Counted from the stretch's first letter, positions 8,820 to 20,624 are shown. The stretch is DNA of 64,000 nucleotides from Delphinapterus leucas (GCF_002288925.2 NW_022098026.1:18617823-18681822); one strand, 5' to 3'. Program-made: numbers and translations. Notes: generated from the letters alone by a model not told the origin.

Positions 8820-9400
8820 TTATAAATTGAAAAAGATATCATATATACAAAAGAGTATATAAAATGTCTTCTGCAAGTGCAAGAATTTCTCCAGAGTATA
8901 TGCCTAGGAATGAAATTAAAGAGTAACAATAAAAAGAACACCTGTGTATCCAACACTCAGGTTAAGAGGTATCCTAGTACCTCAGAAATCCTTTTGTATG
9001 TTCCTCGCATACTGCACCCCTAACTCCCCATAAACACATCTGAATTTTATGGTAATTATTTTCTTGCTTTTCTTTATAGTTTTAACATCTGTTTATGTAT
9101 ACTTATGTATTTATTATTTTGCCTATTTTTGAATGTTATATAAGTAGAATCACAGTATATGAGTTCTCTGCTTCTTTCACTCAGCATTGTTTTGAGAATT
9201 ATTCATATGGACCTATGCAGCTGTAGTTTGCTTATTTTCATTGCTGTTTAGCACTCCACTGTATGACAATACCACAATTCAATTATCCGTTTTACTGTTG
9301 ACTCAGAAGAATTCACTGCTGAAGCCATCTGGACCTGGTGCTGGCTTTGAGGAAAGTTAAGTTCATTCAAATTTGTTAATGGTTATAAGATTTTTAAAAA
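8820..9400 (-). repeat. Antisense L1 remnants (3' UTR-like part, then ORF2 tail)
   Basis: 8820-9300 has the old L1 antisense 3'-region pattern (cacctgtgtatccaacactc, gtagaatcacagtatatgag, tgtttagcactccactgtatg). 9300-9400 carries 'ctgaagccatctggacctggtgctgg', a typical antisense ORF2 stretch that seems to continue after 10820. Decayed, no open ORF2. Confidence 0.65.
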
Positions 9401-9480
9401 AAATTATAGACTATATATTTTTAGGATATAAAAAATTGAGGTTAAGTTTAATTTATAATTAACAAAGGTAAAATGAAGTT

Positions 9481-9607
9481 TCATTTTTGTTTTTTTCTTT
9501 TTTGGCCGCTTGGCTTGCAGGATCTTAGTTCCCTGACCAGGGATTGAAACCTGGCTCCCAGCAGTGGAAGTGCCAAGTCCTAACCACTGCACTGCCATGG
9601 AATTCCC
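9481..9607 (-). mobile_element. CHR-1-like SINE, antisense
   Basis: 'ttggccgcttggcttgcaggatcttagttccctgaccaggga' and the end ccatggaattccc. Duplication aaaatgaagtt (9470) and aaaatgaaggtt (9608). Confidence 0.85.
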
Positions 9608-9880
9608 AAAATGAAGGTTTTTATTGAATTATTTAACAGCCTACAATTTTTTCCCCAAAACATGAAGATCCAAAACGTCCCATAAACAATAAACTGTGAT
9701 TCCAAAGCACACAGCCTTTCCATTACTGAAAATGTTACCTTTATCTTATCTCAGTTGGTCCAGGGCAGGTTTTAGCAGCATTATTTTGGTAATTTTGGCT
9801 TTATGTTGGCTGGGGAGAATTTACAGGTGGTGACTAATAGGCAAATAATTTGAGAAGTTCCTCCCTTAAATGTTTTATAG

Positions 9881-10005
9881 GGACTTCCATGGTGGTCCAG
9901 TGATTAAGACTCCGTGCTTCCACTGAAGGGAACATGGGTTCCATCCCTGGTCGGGGAGCTAAGATCCTGCATGGCAGTGTGGCCAAAAATTAAAAAAAGA
10001 AAAAT
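9881..10005 (+). mobile_element. CHR-1-like SINE, sense
   Basis: ggacttccatggtggtccag to an A-rich tail. Duplication tgttttatag at 9871-9880 and 10006-10015. Confidence 0.87.
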
Positions 10006-10487
10006 TGTTTTATAGACTTGAGCCTCCTCTTTCTATAATATTATGGCTATTTCAGCCCCTGGCAAAAAAGCATTTGCTCAATAAATGTTTTGAGAAAGAG
10101 TGTTTGAATAAATGATGCAGAAATGTTATGAATGCAACAGATGATTGTTAAATATTCAGTGAACATCAGTGAGAAGAGAAAATCATACTCTCTACCCTAA
10201 AAAATGAAAATTGCTGTCTCTTTTGCCACGCTTTCCCAAAATGATTTAAGAAATCTGCTTCACAGTTTGCAGCACTAGTTGAGAGTAACTTTTGGGGAAG
10301 GTACATAATGAAAAAGACAGTACACAGTCTATTAATATAAATTAATGATCCCAAATAAGGATTTAAATAATGGGGGCCTAAATCAGTTGTGTGGTTTTTT
10401 TTAATGGTGATGGAATACACTAAAACAGTGATATCTATATCAGTAAGAGAAAGGAAATATGAAGTACCAAGTTCTTAAATATAATTT

Positions 10488-10626
10488 AAAATTTTTATTT
10501 ATTTATTTATTTTTCTGGGCATGTCGTGCGGCATGCAGAATCTTAGTTCCCCAACCAGGGAGTGAACCCATGCCCCCTGCATTGGGAGTGCAGAGTCTTA
10601 ACCACTGGACTGCCAGGGAAGTCCCC
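10488..10626 (-). mobile_element. CHR-1-like SINE, antisense
   Basis: (TTTA)n start and end actgccagggaagtcccc. Duplication cttaaatataattt (10474) and cttaaatgtaattt (10627). Confidence 0.87.
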
Positions 10627-10824
10627 CTTAAATGTAATTTTTTTTAATTGAAGAGTCCTAGTCTTCTTCTTCATCACATAGGCAGCACCTTTGAAGTAAA
10701 CAAATCTGTAACTTGACCAACTTTTTGGAATGCGGGTCACAGTGTGACCCAACCCAGCCTCTGATGGTTAGCTTCATCATAAGCTCCATGGCCTCAGCTC
10801 TGGGAAAGGCTGTATTTTTTTTAG

Positions 10825-12560
10825 CACCATTTTAGGTTCAGGATATAGGATTTTTAGGCTCTTTATTTCTTCTTTAGCCAGTTTTGGTGAATTGTATTTT
10901 TCTAGGAATCTATTCATCTTATCTAAGTTTTCATATTTATTGGCATAAAGTTATTAAAACCTTTATCTGTTTAATATATGTAGCACATTTAGCTGTAGTC
11001 CCTTATCATTTTTAATATTATTTGCACTCTCTTTTTTTGTTCTGGTTACTCTTGCCAGAAGTTAGTCTATTTTATTAGTCTTTTTTTAAAATAAATTTAT
11101 TTATTTTTGTTTATGATTTTTGGCTGTATTGGGTCTTCGTTGATGTGCACGGGCTTTCTCTAGTTGTGGCGAGGAGGGGCTACTCTTCGTTTGCTGTGCG
11201 TGGGCTTCTCATTGCAGTGGCTTCTCTTGTTGTGGAGCATGGGTTCTAGAGTGCGTGGGCTTCAGTAGATGTGGCACGTGGGCTCAGTAGTTGTGGCTTG
11301 TGGGCTCTAGAGCACAGGCTCAGTAGTTGTGGCGCACGGGCTTAGCTGCTCCGCGGCATGTGGGATCTTCCTGGACCAGGGCTTGAACCTGTGTCCCCTG
11401 CATTGGCAGGTGGATTCTTAACCATTGAGCCACCAGGGAAGCCCTATTAGTCTTTTTAAATAATTAACTTCTGGCTTTGTTGATCTTCTCTATTAAATAT
11501 TTTTTTACTTCATTAATTTCTACTCTTCATTATTTCCTTCCATTTCTTTAGGTTTATTCTGTTAATTTTCTAAGTTCTTAGCTCATTATTTTGAGCCTTA
11601 GTTATTTCCTGATGTAAGCACTACTGCTATAGATTTCCTTCATAGTACCACTTTAGCTGCATCCCACAGTTCTGATATAGTATTCTCATTACCATTTATT
11701 TCTAAGTATTTTCTAATTTCTACTATGAATTCCTCTTTGACCCACAAGTTGTTGAGAAGTACATTTAAAAATTTTCCGAACTTATGGTTTTTCCCCCTTA
11801 ATTATCTTTTTATAACGGATTTCTAACTTAACTGCATTTAGACATTTGTGAGGCTAACTTTATGACCTGGCGTGTGGTCAGTTTTTATAAATGTTCCATG
11901 TGTGCTTGAAAAGAATGTTTACTCTCCAATTTTGGGGAGCAATTTCCTACCTATTTCTATTAAGACAGCCTGCTAGTTGTGCTGTTCAAAATATTCTATA
12001 TATTTCATAAGTTCTTTTTGGGTCTGTTTGAACTATCAAGTACTAGAGGAGGTATGTTAATATACCTACTATGATAATGATTTTGTCAATATCTCCTTGT
12101 GGATATGTCAACTTTTGCTTTTATATATTTTTAAAAGCTGTGTTATTGGGTGCTTTCCAGTTTAGAATTGTTATACCTTCCTGGTTAAATGATCCATTTA
12201 CTATTTTGTAATGGTCTTATTTTGTGATGACTCGGAATGCTTTCTGCCTAAAAGTTATTTTGTCTGCTAGAAATATAGTTAAATCAGCTTTCTTTTGGTT
12301 AGAATTTACCTATATTGTATATTTACATTCTTTGAATTTTAGTCTGTGTTTTTATATTTTAGGTGTATCTGTTATAACAAGCACATAGAGAGATATGGTT
12401 GTTGTTTTTTTTAACCCAATTTGACAATCTGTCTTTTAGCTAGAGAACTCAGTACATTTACATTTAGAGTAATTACTAATATATTTGGTTTTGTTTTATT
12501 GGTTTTCTATTCTGTTTTTCTGTTTCTTTTCCCTTTTCTCATCTTATTTTGGATTGATTG
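10825..12560 (-). mobile_element. Antisense L1 ORF2 fragment
   Basis: Classic antisense ORF2 wording such as 'ttaacttctggctttgttgatcttctctatt', 'gctgcatcccacagttctgatat' and 'cctctttgacccacaagttgtt'. It is full of small changes and split by a CHR SINE at 11087-11444, with no coding potential left. Confidence 0.8.
11087..11444 (-). mobile_element. CHR SINE, long class, antisense, inside L1
   Basis: T-rich start, 'ggctgtattgggtcttcgttg', end ccaccagggaagccc. Duplication tattagtcttttt on both sides (11073 and 11445). Confidence 0.9.
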
Positions 12561-12614
12561 AGCTTTCATGTCTTTTCATTTTCTTTTCCATTTTCCTCCC
12601 TCTACGCATTTGGG

Positions 12615-13660
12615 GTATAAAGAAAAGGGAAGTCAAGGATGACTCCAATGTTTCTGGCATAAGTGACAGGAAGAATGGAATTGCCATTGACTGAGTTCAT
12701 ATTTGGGCATTTTAAGTATGATGCCTTTTAGATAATAAGGCAGAGATGTCAAATAAGTAGCTGGACATGCAAGTGTGAAGTTCAGGGGAGAGGTCTGAGT
12801 CAGAGATAAAAATTTGTAAGTTTATTAGTATATAAATTATATTTAAAATGGACTAGGTGAGATTGCCAAGGGAATGGACTTAGAGAAGAGATCCAAGGAC
12901 CAAAGCTTGGAACATTCCGGTGTTAAGAGGTAGGAGGTTGAGGAGCAACCAGGAAAGGAGAAGATTGAGGAAAGGCTGGTGACATGGAAGCAAAACCAGA
13001 AGAATATGGTATCATTCTTGAAGTAAGAAAATGTTTCACAGCGAAGTGTTTCTGGTTAAAATTTGTTTTAGGATCATGCTAACTCATTACTTTTGTGCCA
13101 GTTCGTCTATGAATTTTAAAGTTAAAAATTATATCTAACCTAGCATTTTAGTTGTTTAACCTAGCATTTAGTTATTTAGGTTGTTCAGAAATTTTAATCC
13201 ATACAATGCCAGAAATGGAAATTCTGATGGCTCTTTTTAATGTTATAAAGAAGGATCCTAACATTATAGTCTAAGTATCTATTGATGGAGAGAAATATAT
13301 ATCAGAAGTATCATTTAAACTTAGATAATTGTATATTTTGTTCATTTTAACAGCATCTACATATTGTTGAAAACATCTTCATTTAGACTTATTTAAATAT
13401 TCAGCAAATACTTACTGAACATCGACAGTATCCTGTCAGATAAGGTTCCTGATTTCATGGAGTTTACATTGTAGTGAAGGATAGAAGTAACAAACAATGA
13501 ATAAGTTCATCTCAGATAATGGTAAATACTCTGAAGAAAATCAAACAGGGTAATATAAGGACTGGGAGAAGACATTACTTAAGATGGATGTTCAGGGAAG
13601 GCTTCTCAGAGGAGGTGACCTTAAGGTAAGACCTGAGTGACAAGGAACCAGCCAAATTAT
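12615..13660 (-). repeat. Antisense L2-like remnants
   Basis: 'gtcaaggatgactccaatgtttctggc', 'cagagatgtcaaataagtagctgga', 'agaagagatccaaggacc' and 'ggaaggcttctcagaggaggtgacct' form a long old LINE-type remnant repeated elsewhere in mammalian genomes. I place it in the L2-type group with limited certainty. Confidence 0.5.
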
Positions 13661-13702
13661 CATCTGGCTGCAGTCAAGGATGGTAAACATACACATGAAT
13701 TT

Positions 13703-14081
13703 TTTTTTTAAGATTTATTATTTATTTAATTTATTTTTGGCTGCATAGGGTCTTAGTTGCGGCATGTGGGATCTTCACTGAGGTATGCAGGATCTTTTGT
13801 TGCGGCGCACGGGCTTCTCTCTAGTTGTGCATGCGGATTTTCTCTTCTCTAGTTGTGGCGTGTGGTCTCTGTAGTTGTGGTGCGTGGGTTCCAGAGTGTG
13901 TGGACTCTGTAGTTTGTGGCATGTGGGCTCTCTAGTTAGGGTGCACGAGCTCAGTAGTTGTGGCGTGTGGGCTTAGTTGCCCCGCGGCATGTGGGATCTT
14001 AGTTCCCTGACCAGGGATCAAACCCGTGTCCCCTGCATTGTAAGGAGGATTCTCTACCATTGGACCACCAGGGAAGTCCCC
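13703..14081 (-). mobile_element. CHR SINE, long class variant, antisense
   Basis: T-rich start, 'ggctgcatagggtcttagttgc', end accaccagggaagtcccc. Exact 15-base duplication catacacatgaattt at 13688-13702 and 14082-14096. Confidence 0.92.
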
Positions 14082-14113
14082 CATACACATGAATTTAAGA
14101 GCTCTATAGTCTT

Positions 14114-14230
14114 TTCTTTTGGCTGTTCCAGGGCGACATGCGAGATCTTAATTCCTCGACCAGGGATTGAACCCGTGTCCCCTGCAGTGGAAGCACAGAG
14201 TCCTAACCACTGGACTGCCAGGGAATTCCC
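14114..14230 (-). mobile_element. CHR-1-like SINE, antisense
   Basis: 'ttggctgttccagggcgacatgcga' and end ctgccagggaattccc. Duplication aagagctctata.tctt at 14097 and 14231. Confidence 0.9.
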
Positions 14231-14276
14231 AAGAGCTCTATACTCTTTAGATTGGGAACCACTGTCATATGGGAAA

Positions 14277-14488
14277 TATTTTTTTTTTTTTTTTTTGCGG
14301 TATGCGGGCCTCTCACTGTTGTGGCCTCTCCCGCCATGCAGCACAGGTTCCGGACACGCAGGCCCAGCGGCCATGGCTCATGGGCCCAGCCGCTCCGCGG
14401 CATGTGGGATCTTCCCAGACCGGGGCACGAACCCGTGTCCCCTGCATCGGCAGGCGGACTCTCAACCACTGCGCCATCAGGGAAGCCC
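14277..14488 (-). mobile_element. CHR SINE, short poly(A) class, antisense
   Basis: Poly(T), then gcggtatgcgggcctctcac and end gccatcagggaagccc. Third CHR insertion in a row within 800 bases. Flanks atgggaaatattt and atggaaaagattt are an imperfect duplication. Confidence 0.9.
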
Positions 14489-15404
14489 ATGGAAAAGATT
14501 TTGAAGTACTGGCTTCAGACTTAGCCCTTAGCTTGGTCAGTCCAGACCATATGGGCCTGAGATATTCCTTTCCAGGCTCTAACCCATAGACTTCAGTTTT
14601 CTGTCAGTAAAATGGGGACAAGAGCCTGGATTCTAGGGTGCTGCGAGGGTTAATTAATGCCTATGACATTCTTTAAGATCTTTAGTATATGTGCTGCCAA
14701 AGTGAGCACTCTTTAAGATCTTTAGATGAAAGACCTAGTGCTGCATAGACAGTTATTAGAGCCTCCAAAGCCCCAGGGAAAATCTCGCCCTATCAGTAAC
14801 CTATATTCTCTCCTCTCCAGTCTGTAGCTGTGGAACAATGGTTCTCAAAGTTTCATGGGAATTGGACTCAAACGTTGTTATAATGTGAATTTCTGGGTTC
14901 TCTACTTGAAGTTCTTCTTTGTTTGTTTTTGTTTGTTGTTGTCGTTGTTGTTTGTCTACTTGAAGTTCTGATTCTCCCTAAGGTTCTGGGTTCTCATCTT
15001 CCTAGTTCTGTGTTCTTCTGTCCTCTTGTCCAGTGCCTCATGCTTCCCAACACTCTAGATTTTTGTCTTTGCAAATGGACCTGAGTGTGCATTTGTCCAT
15101 ATATACTAAGGTCAGAGACATCTTTGGTCATTTTTCCTGAGAGCAAATCACAGCAGATATTGGGGGAGGCAGGAATGTGTTTGTATCTACTTCTCAAATT
15201 AGTCACATGTTAGAAGGAGGATTTCAGGGAAACTTCCAAATAAAAGGAGGGAGAAATTGCTGACTGGTGCAAAATGGGAGATGAATACATGGAAAGTAAT
15301 TAATCCTGGTTTGAGGACCAGTTCACTGCTTCTTACCTCTCTTCTTGGTGCTGAATCCCAGTATAGGAGCTGTCCAGGGCTTGATGGATCACTTCATTCA
15401 TTTA

Positions 15405-15935
15405 CTCATTCATTCATTCAACAAATATGTATGTATTAAATATCTATTATGTGTCAGGCAGTGTTTATATGTTGGAATTCAGTGTTAAATAAGACAAGAT
15501 CTCTATTCTCCTGGAGTATCCATTATAGTAGGGGGACACAGAAAATAAATAAATATATAAAGATATATACATAAGACTGTTTCAGACACTGATAAGTACA
15601 ATACACAAGTTAATGTGATAAAGAAGGCGGGTGACTACCTTAGATTAACATTTGAGCAGAGACCTGAATGACAAAAAGAAGTCAGCCTTGAGAATAGGGA
15701 GGAGGGGATGGAGGGGAAGCATTTCTGGCAAAGGGAATATCAGTGCAAAGGCCTTCACGCAGGAAGGACTTCAGAATCTTTGAGAAAATGAGAAAAGGCC
15801 CACATAACTAGAGTGGAGGAGTGAGGGAGAGAAAATTTCAAGATGAGGCTGGAGAGTCTGAGGATTAGGGTTGTAGGCGACCATAATGTATACCTTGGAA
15901 GAAGTGGTGTGGATGAGGCCTTGTCCCTGGGGGTA
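15405..15935 (-). repeat. Antisense L2-like remnant, target of the L1 insertion
   Basis: 'aaatatctattatgtgtcaggcagtg', 'agagacctgaatgaca' and 'ggcaaagggaatatcagtgcaaagg' are typical antisense L2 wording. The sequence continues after the L1 at 17905, as expected if the L1 landed in it. Confidence 0.6.
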
Positions 15936-16421
15936 AGAATAGTAGAGGCCAACTCAGAATTGCCAGAACAATCTTGAAAATGAAGAACTGTGTTGGTGGA
16001 CTCACACTTCCCAATTTCAAAACTTAATTCAAAGGTATAGTAATCAAGACAATGTAGTACTGGCATAAGGAAAGACATATAGAATTGACAGTCCGGAAAC
16101 AAACCCTCACACTTATGGTCAATTAATTTTTGATGAGGGTGCCAAGACAATTTAATGGTGAAAGAATAGTGTTTTCAACAAGCAGTGCTGAGAAAACTGG
16201 ATATCTATATGCAAAAGAATAAAGTTGGACCCCTACCTCACACCATATGCAAAAATTAACTCAAAATGGATCAAAAACCTAAATGTAAGAGCTAAACCAC
16301 CTCTTAGAAGAAAACATAGGTATAAATTTTCATGACCTTGGATTTGGCAATGGTTTCTTAGATATGACACCAAAAGCACAAATAACAAAATAAAAAAATA
16401 AATTGGGCACCATCAAAATTT

Positions 16422-16521
16422 NNNNNNNNNNNNNNNNNNNNNNNNNNNNNNNNNNNNNNNNNNNNNNNNNNNNNNNNNNNNNNNNNNNNNNNNNNNNNNN
16501 NNNNNNNNNNNNNNNNNNNNN
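16422..16521. other. Assembly gap, 100 N
   Basis: Exactly 100 N bases inside the L1. The round length suggests a placeholder, not a measured gap. ORF2 sequence may be missing here. Confidence 0.99.
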
Positions 16522-16628
16522 TATCTAGAAAGTGAAAAGACAACCCACAGAATGGGAGAAATATTTGCAATCATATATCTTATAAGGGACTTTTATCTAG
16601 TTTACAACTCAATAATAAAAGGGACAAA

Positions 16629-16660
16629 AGCAATTATACTCCAATAAAGATGTAAAAAAA
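16629..16660 (+). mobile_element. Ultra-short L1 3'-end insertion with perfect duplication
   Basis: Only about 25 bases of the cetartiodactyl L1 3' terminus (agcaattatactccaataaa...) plus poly(A). It is flanked by an exact 18-base duplication aataataaaagggacaaa at 16611-16628 and 16661-16678. The same terminus ends the larger L1 at 29257-29569, which supports the call. Confidence 0.88.
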
Positions 16661-16957
16661 AATAATAAAAGGGACAAATAACCCAATTTAAAAATGGACA
16701 AGGGATCTAAATAAACATTTATTTAGATATATAAATGGCCAATAAGCACATGAAAAGATGCTCAACATCATTAGCCAGCAGAGAAACACAATTCAAAACC
16801 ACAATGAAATACCATTGATAACCACTAGGATGGCTATAAACAACAAATATTGGTAAGGATGTGGAGAAACTAGAACCCTCACACATCGTTGATGGGAATG
16901 TAAAATGGTACAGCAGCCCTGGAAAACAGTTTGTGTTCCTCAAAAAGTTAAACACAG

Positions 16958-17300
16958 GACTTCTCTGGTGGCGCAGTGTTTAAGAATCCACCTGCCAGTG
17001 CAGGGGACATGGATTTGAGCCCTGGTCCAGGAAGATCCCACATGCTGCGGAGCAACTAAGCCCGTGCGCCACAACTACTGAGCCTGCGCTCTAGAGCCCA
17101 TTGGCCACAACTACTGAGCAGTGTGCCACAGCTACTGAAGCCCACGTGCCTAGAGCCCATGCTCTGCAACAAGAGAAGCCACCGCAATGAGAAGCCCGTG
17201 CACCACAAGAAAGAGTAGCCCCTGCTCGCTGCAACTAGAGAAAGCCTGCATGCAGCAACAAAGACCCAACGCAGCCAAAAATAAATAAATAAATAAATAA
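16958..17300 (+). mobile_element. CHR SINE, long class, sense, inside L1
   Basis: gacttctctggtggcgcagt to an (AAAT)n tail. Duplication aagttaaacacag at 16945-16957 and 17301-17313. Confidence 0.92.
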
Positions 17301-17904
17301 AAGTTAAACACAGAATTAATATATGACCTAGCAATTATACTCCTAGGTATATACCCAAAAGAATTGAAACCAAGCACTCAGACACTTGTACACCAATGTT
17401 CATAACAGTATTATTCACAATAGCCAAAAGGTGGAAACAACCCAAAATGACCCAACAACCCAAACTCATGAATAGATAAACAAAATGTGTTATACCCATA
17501 CAGTGCAATGTTATTCAGCAATAAAATGGAACAAAGCACTGATAAATGCTACAACATTGATGAACCCTGAAAACATCATTCTAAGTAAAAGAAGTTAGTC
17601 ACAAAGGACCACATGTTGTATGATTCCATTTATATGAACTATCTAGAATAGGTAAATCTATAAAGACAAAAAGGTATACAAGTGGTTGCCTAGGGCTTGG
17701 GACCTGGGGTGTTGAGAGATAATGGCTAATGGGTTTAGGATTTCTTTTTAAGGGTGATGAAAATGTTCTAAAATAGATATGATGGTTGTACAACTCTGTG
17801 AATATAACAAAAGTCACTGAAATATACACTTTGGAAGAACTGTGTGGCATGTGAATTATATTTCAATAAAGGTGTTAAAAAAATAAAAAGAATTGTAGAG
17901 GCCA

Positions 17905-19150
17905 GAGCCCGATATCTAATTAGAAGAGTCACAACAGGGAAGTTGAAAGCCTCTAGGGCCTCCAAGACCAAAGGAATTACCACTGCTGGGCAAGAACTGG
18001 GGAATTCTCCAATACCAACTCTAGGAACGTACTAGCTAAGTGAACCCAAGGGAAGAATCATGGCCTTGGGAGGTTTCTCCAGGTTGTTTTCAGAGACCTG
18101 TGTTTGTTCATCTCCCATGAATATATCCATGTCCAAAGGGGATAATATGTAATGATGCAAACTAGAGCTTTGTTCCCTCTCTAGATTCTCTGCTCTTTTC
18201 AATGACATTTATTTCAGAGTCCTTAGCTCCAGCCTGGACATATCTCCTGTTCATTAATAACTATAGGATCACAGAGCTGGAAGATCATCTCATCTGAAAG
18301 ATGCAGAAACTGAGGGTCCAGAGAAGGAGAGTGATCTGCATGATCACACAGCCAGTAAATGGCACAAAGGAGTATCAAATCATGGTGAAATGTCTTATGC
18401 CTAAATTCCCCATCCTGGTGACTATATCCCTAATGAATCAGCAATAGCCTAAGGAGAGAAGGGCTCAGGCCAGGGGAGGGGTGGATGGTAGGAGGAAAGT
18501 AGAAGCTTAGGTGAATGTGGAGGTGGAACAGGAGGTATATGGGAAAGTAGCAGTTGTTATTATGTTGGTTTATATTTTTTTCTCTTTAAACTTGATTTCA
18601 TGTTGATCTATTCTAATTAACCAGGTGGTACTGTGGCCTAGAAGAATTGTTGGTTCTTAAAGGCCATTGAAGGGTTTAGGCTATTTTAAGAAATGGGCCA
18701 GAGCAGGAGGAAGGGAATCCGAGTATTACTGCTTTAGGGGATGTCCCTGGCTCCTTCCTGTTCATGCTGTTGAGCCCAAGTGGACCAGACGTGGCCCCTG
18801 AAAGTTTGTCTTTACCAGCTAACTTCGGAGTTTCTAAACGCCTTAATAGCTGTGCAGGTGCCTCACTCTCATCTTCCCTTTCCTAGTCTCTCTCTTTACC
18901 CAGCACAACCCATAAGTCTTATCTGGAGACTTAGACAGGGAGAAGAAGGGAAAGAAGTGCCTTTTCCCTTTCATAAACTCACATCAGAGATACCCAGAGC
19001 ACAGTTCAGAGCTCTTGTTCCCATGCTTTGACTGCTGGGCTAAAGATGAGCAGTGGCTGAGTGGGAAAAGACTGAAAACCCAGCAGAGTCTCCATAGGTC
19101 ATCTCCTCCATTCTTCTGCCACTGCTGGAACCGCTATACTATAGTACTGC
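17905..19150. other. Repeat-poor intergenic stretch
   Basis: After the L2-like remainder (to about 18000) and a weak MIR-like piece near 18240-18370 ('gatgcagaaactgagggtccagagaagg', 'cacacagccagtaaatggc') I see no gene, RNA or clear element. Confidence 0.5.
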
Positions 19151-19351
19151 AGCAGCTCTGAAACTTTTTGATCTCAGAACCCCTTTACACTCTGAAAACT
19201 TATTACAGACCCAAAGAGCTCTTGTTTATATATGTAGGCTTTGTCTATTGATATTTTGTCTACCAATATTTACTGTAACAGAAATTTAAACTGAGGAATT
19301 TTTAAAAATCCGTAATTTCATTGCGTAACTGTGAACACGCGTTACATATTT

Positions 19352-19705
19352 TTTATAATTAATTAATTAATTAATTAATTTTGGGCTGTGTTGAGTGTTC
19401 GTTGCTGTGGCGAGCGGGGTCTATTCTTTGTTGTGGTGCACGGGCTTCTCATTGCAGTGGCTTCTCTTGTTGCGGAGCATGGGCTCTAGGCATGCTTGCT
19501 TCAGTAGTTGTGGCTCACAGACTCAGTAGTTGTGGCTTGTGGGCTCAGTAATTGTGGCTCACAAGCTCTAGAGCGCAGTCTCAGTAGTTGTGGCACATGG
19601 GCTTAGTTGCTCCGCAGCATGTGGGATCTTCCCAAACCAGGGCTCGAACCCATGTCCCCTGCATTGGCAGGAGGATTCTTAACCACTGTGCCACCAGGCA
19701 AGTCC
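19352..19705 (-). mobile_element. CHR SINE, long class, antisense
   Basis: (AATT)n start, 'gggctgtgttgagtgttcgttg', end ccaccaggcaagtcc. The duplication is not clear. Confidence 0.88.
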
Positions 19706-19749
19706 ATGATCTTTCAAAACAAAAATAATTTAATGAGAAGAGTGGAAGT

Positions 19750-19971
19750 TTTTTTTTCTTTTTTTCTTTTTTTTTTTTGCGGTACGCGGGCCTCTCACTG
19801 TTGTGGCCTCTCCTGTTGCGGAGCACAGGCTCCGGACGTGCAGGCTCAGCGGCCATGGCTCACTGGCCCAGCCGCTCCGTGGCATGTGGGATCTTCCCGG
19901 ACCGGGGCACGAACCCGTGTCCCCTGCATCGGCAGGCAGACTCTCAACCACTGCGCCACCAGGGAAGCCCC
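19750..19971 (-). mobile_element. CHR SINE, short poly(A) class, antisense
   Basis: Interrupted poly(T), then gcggtacgcgggcctctcac and end ccaccagggaagcccc. Sharply conserved, so relatively young. Confidence 0.92.
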
Positions 19972-20415
19972 AAGGGTGGAATCTTTAATGTCTGGCTTAA
20001 TAAAAGATGGATGGATTCTCCTATCTGCTTCCACATTCAGTCAATCGCAATACAGTATTTTGGTTGAATAACATGAAGCAAATCTGGACTCACACAGATA
20101 TGTAGTTGGAAAAGGGAAAAATATTTTAATGGCTTTTCCAGATAATTGTGGTTATTCCCTTTAATACCACACCAAAATTAAACGACTGTTAATTTTGTAA
20201 AGGTTGAAAACATAACTATAAACTTTTCATATTCTGTTACATTAAAATTCATTGGTCTATCTTTGGATGGTTGTTTTACTCGTATATGGGTTTGTAACAT
20301 CAGCCATTGGTCACTTGGGAAATATTGGTCCACTGAGTTATGTAGGTCTTGCAAATACTGACACATTTAATTATATAATATCGAAAACCACATTTGTTAA
20401 TATTATCACTACCTC

Positions 20416-20624
20416 AGGACTTCCCTGGTGGTCCAGTGGTTAAGACTCCACACTCCCAATGCAGAGGGCCCGAGTTCTATCCCCGGTCAGGGAACTAGAT
20501 CCTGCATGCCGCAACTAAGAGTTCGCATGCTGCAACTAAAAGATCCTGCACGCAGCAACGAAGGTCCCACATGCGGTAACTAAGACCCGACGCAGCCAAA
20601 TAAATAAATAAATATTTTAAAAAG
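20416..20624 (+). mobile_element. CHR SINE, sense, variant with repeated 'aacgaag/aactaag' body
   Basis: aggacttccctggtggtccag to an (AAAT)n tail. Duplication tattatcactacctc (20401) and tattatcactgtctc (20625). Confidence 0.9.

Larger units (their letters stand above)
9410..10820 (-). other. Non-L1 block splitting an antisense L1, possible processed gene copy
   Basis: L1 ORF2 antisense sequence stops near 9400 and resumes near 10830. The 1.4 kb between them is not L1. Read on the minus strand it has a gene-like 5' part (10820 to 10640; short open frames, no product recognised), then UTR-like sequence, and an AATAAA-type signal near 9630. Three CHR SINEs inserted into it later. A decayed processed pseudogene would explain this, but the parent gene is unknown to me. 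Confidence 0.3.
15952..17888 (+). mobile_element. 5'-truncated L1 with target-site duplication, sense
   Basis: Sense ORF2 C-terminal sequence ('gtactggcataaggaaagacatatagaa', 'aaagatgctcaacatcattagccagcagag', 'tgatgggaatgtaaaatggtacagc'), then a 3' UTR ending tttcaataaaggtgtt plus an A-rich tail. The flanks agaatagtagaggcca (15936-15951) and agaattgtagaggcca (17889-17904) match at 15 of 16 bases. ORF2 is broken by stops and by later insertions: a mini-L1 at 16629, a CHR SINE at 16958 and the N gap at 16422. A non-autonomous relic. Confidence 0.88.

Noticed and set aside
13977..14504. 175-codon plus-strand frame and many similar 60-160 codon frames
   Set aside because: These are translations of CHR SINEs (recurring motifs such as [16 protein letters not shown] or [16 protein letters not shown]). 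The repetition reflects the SINE, not a protein family.
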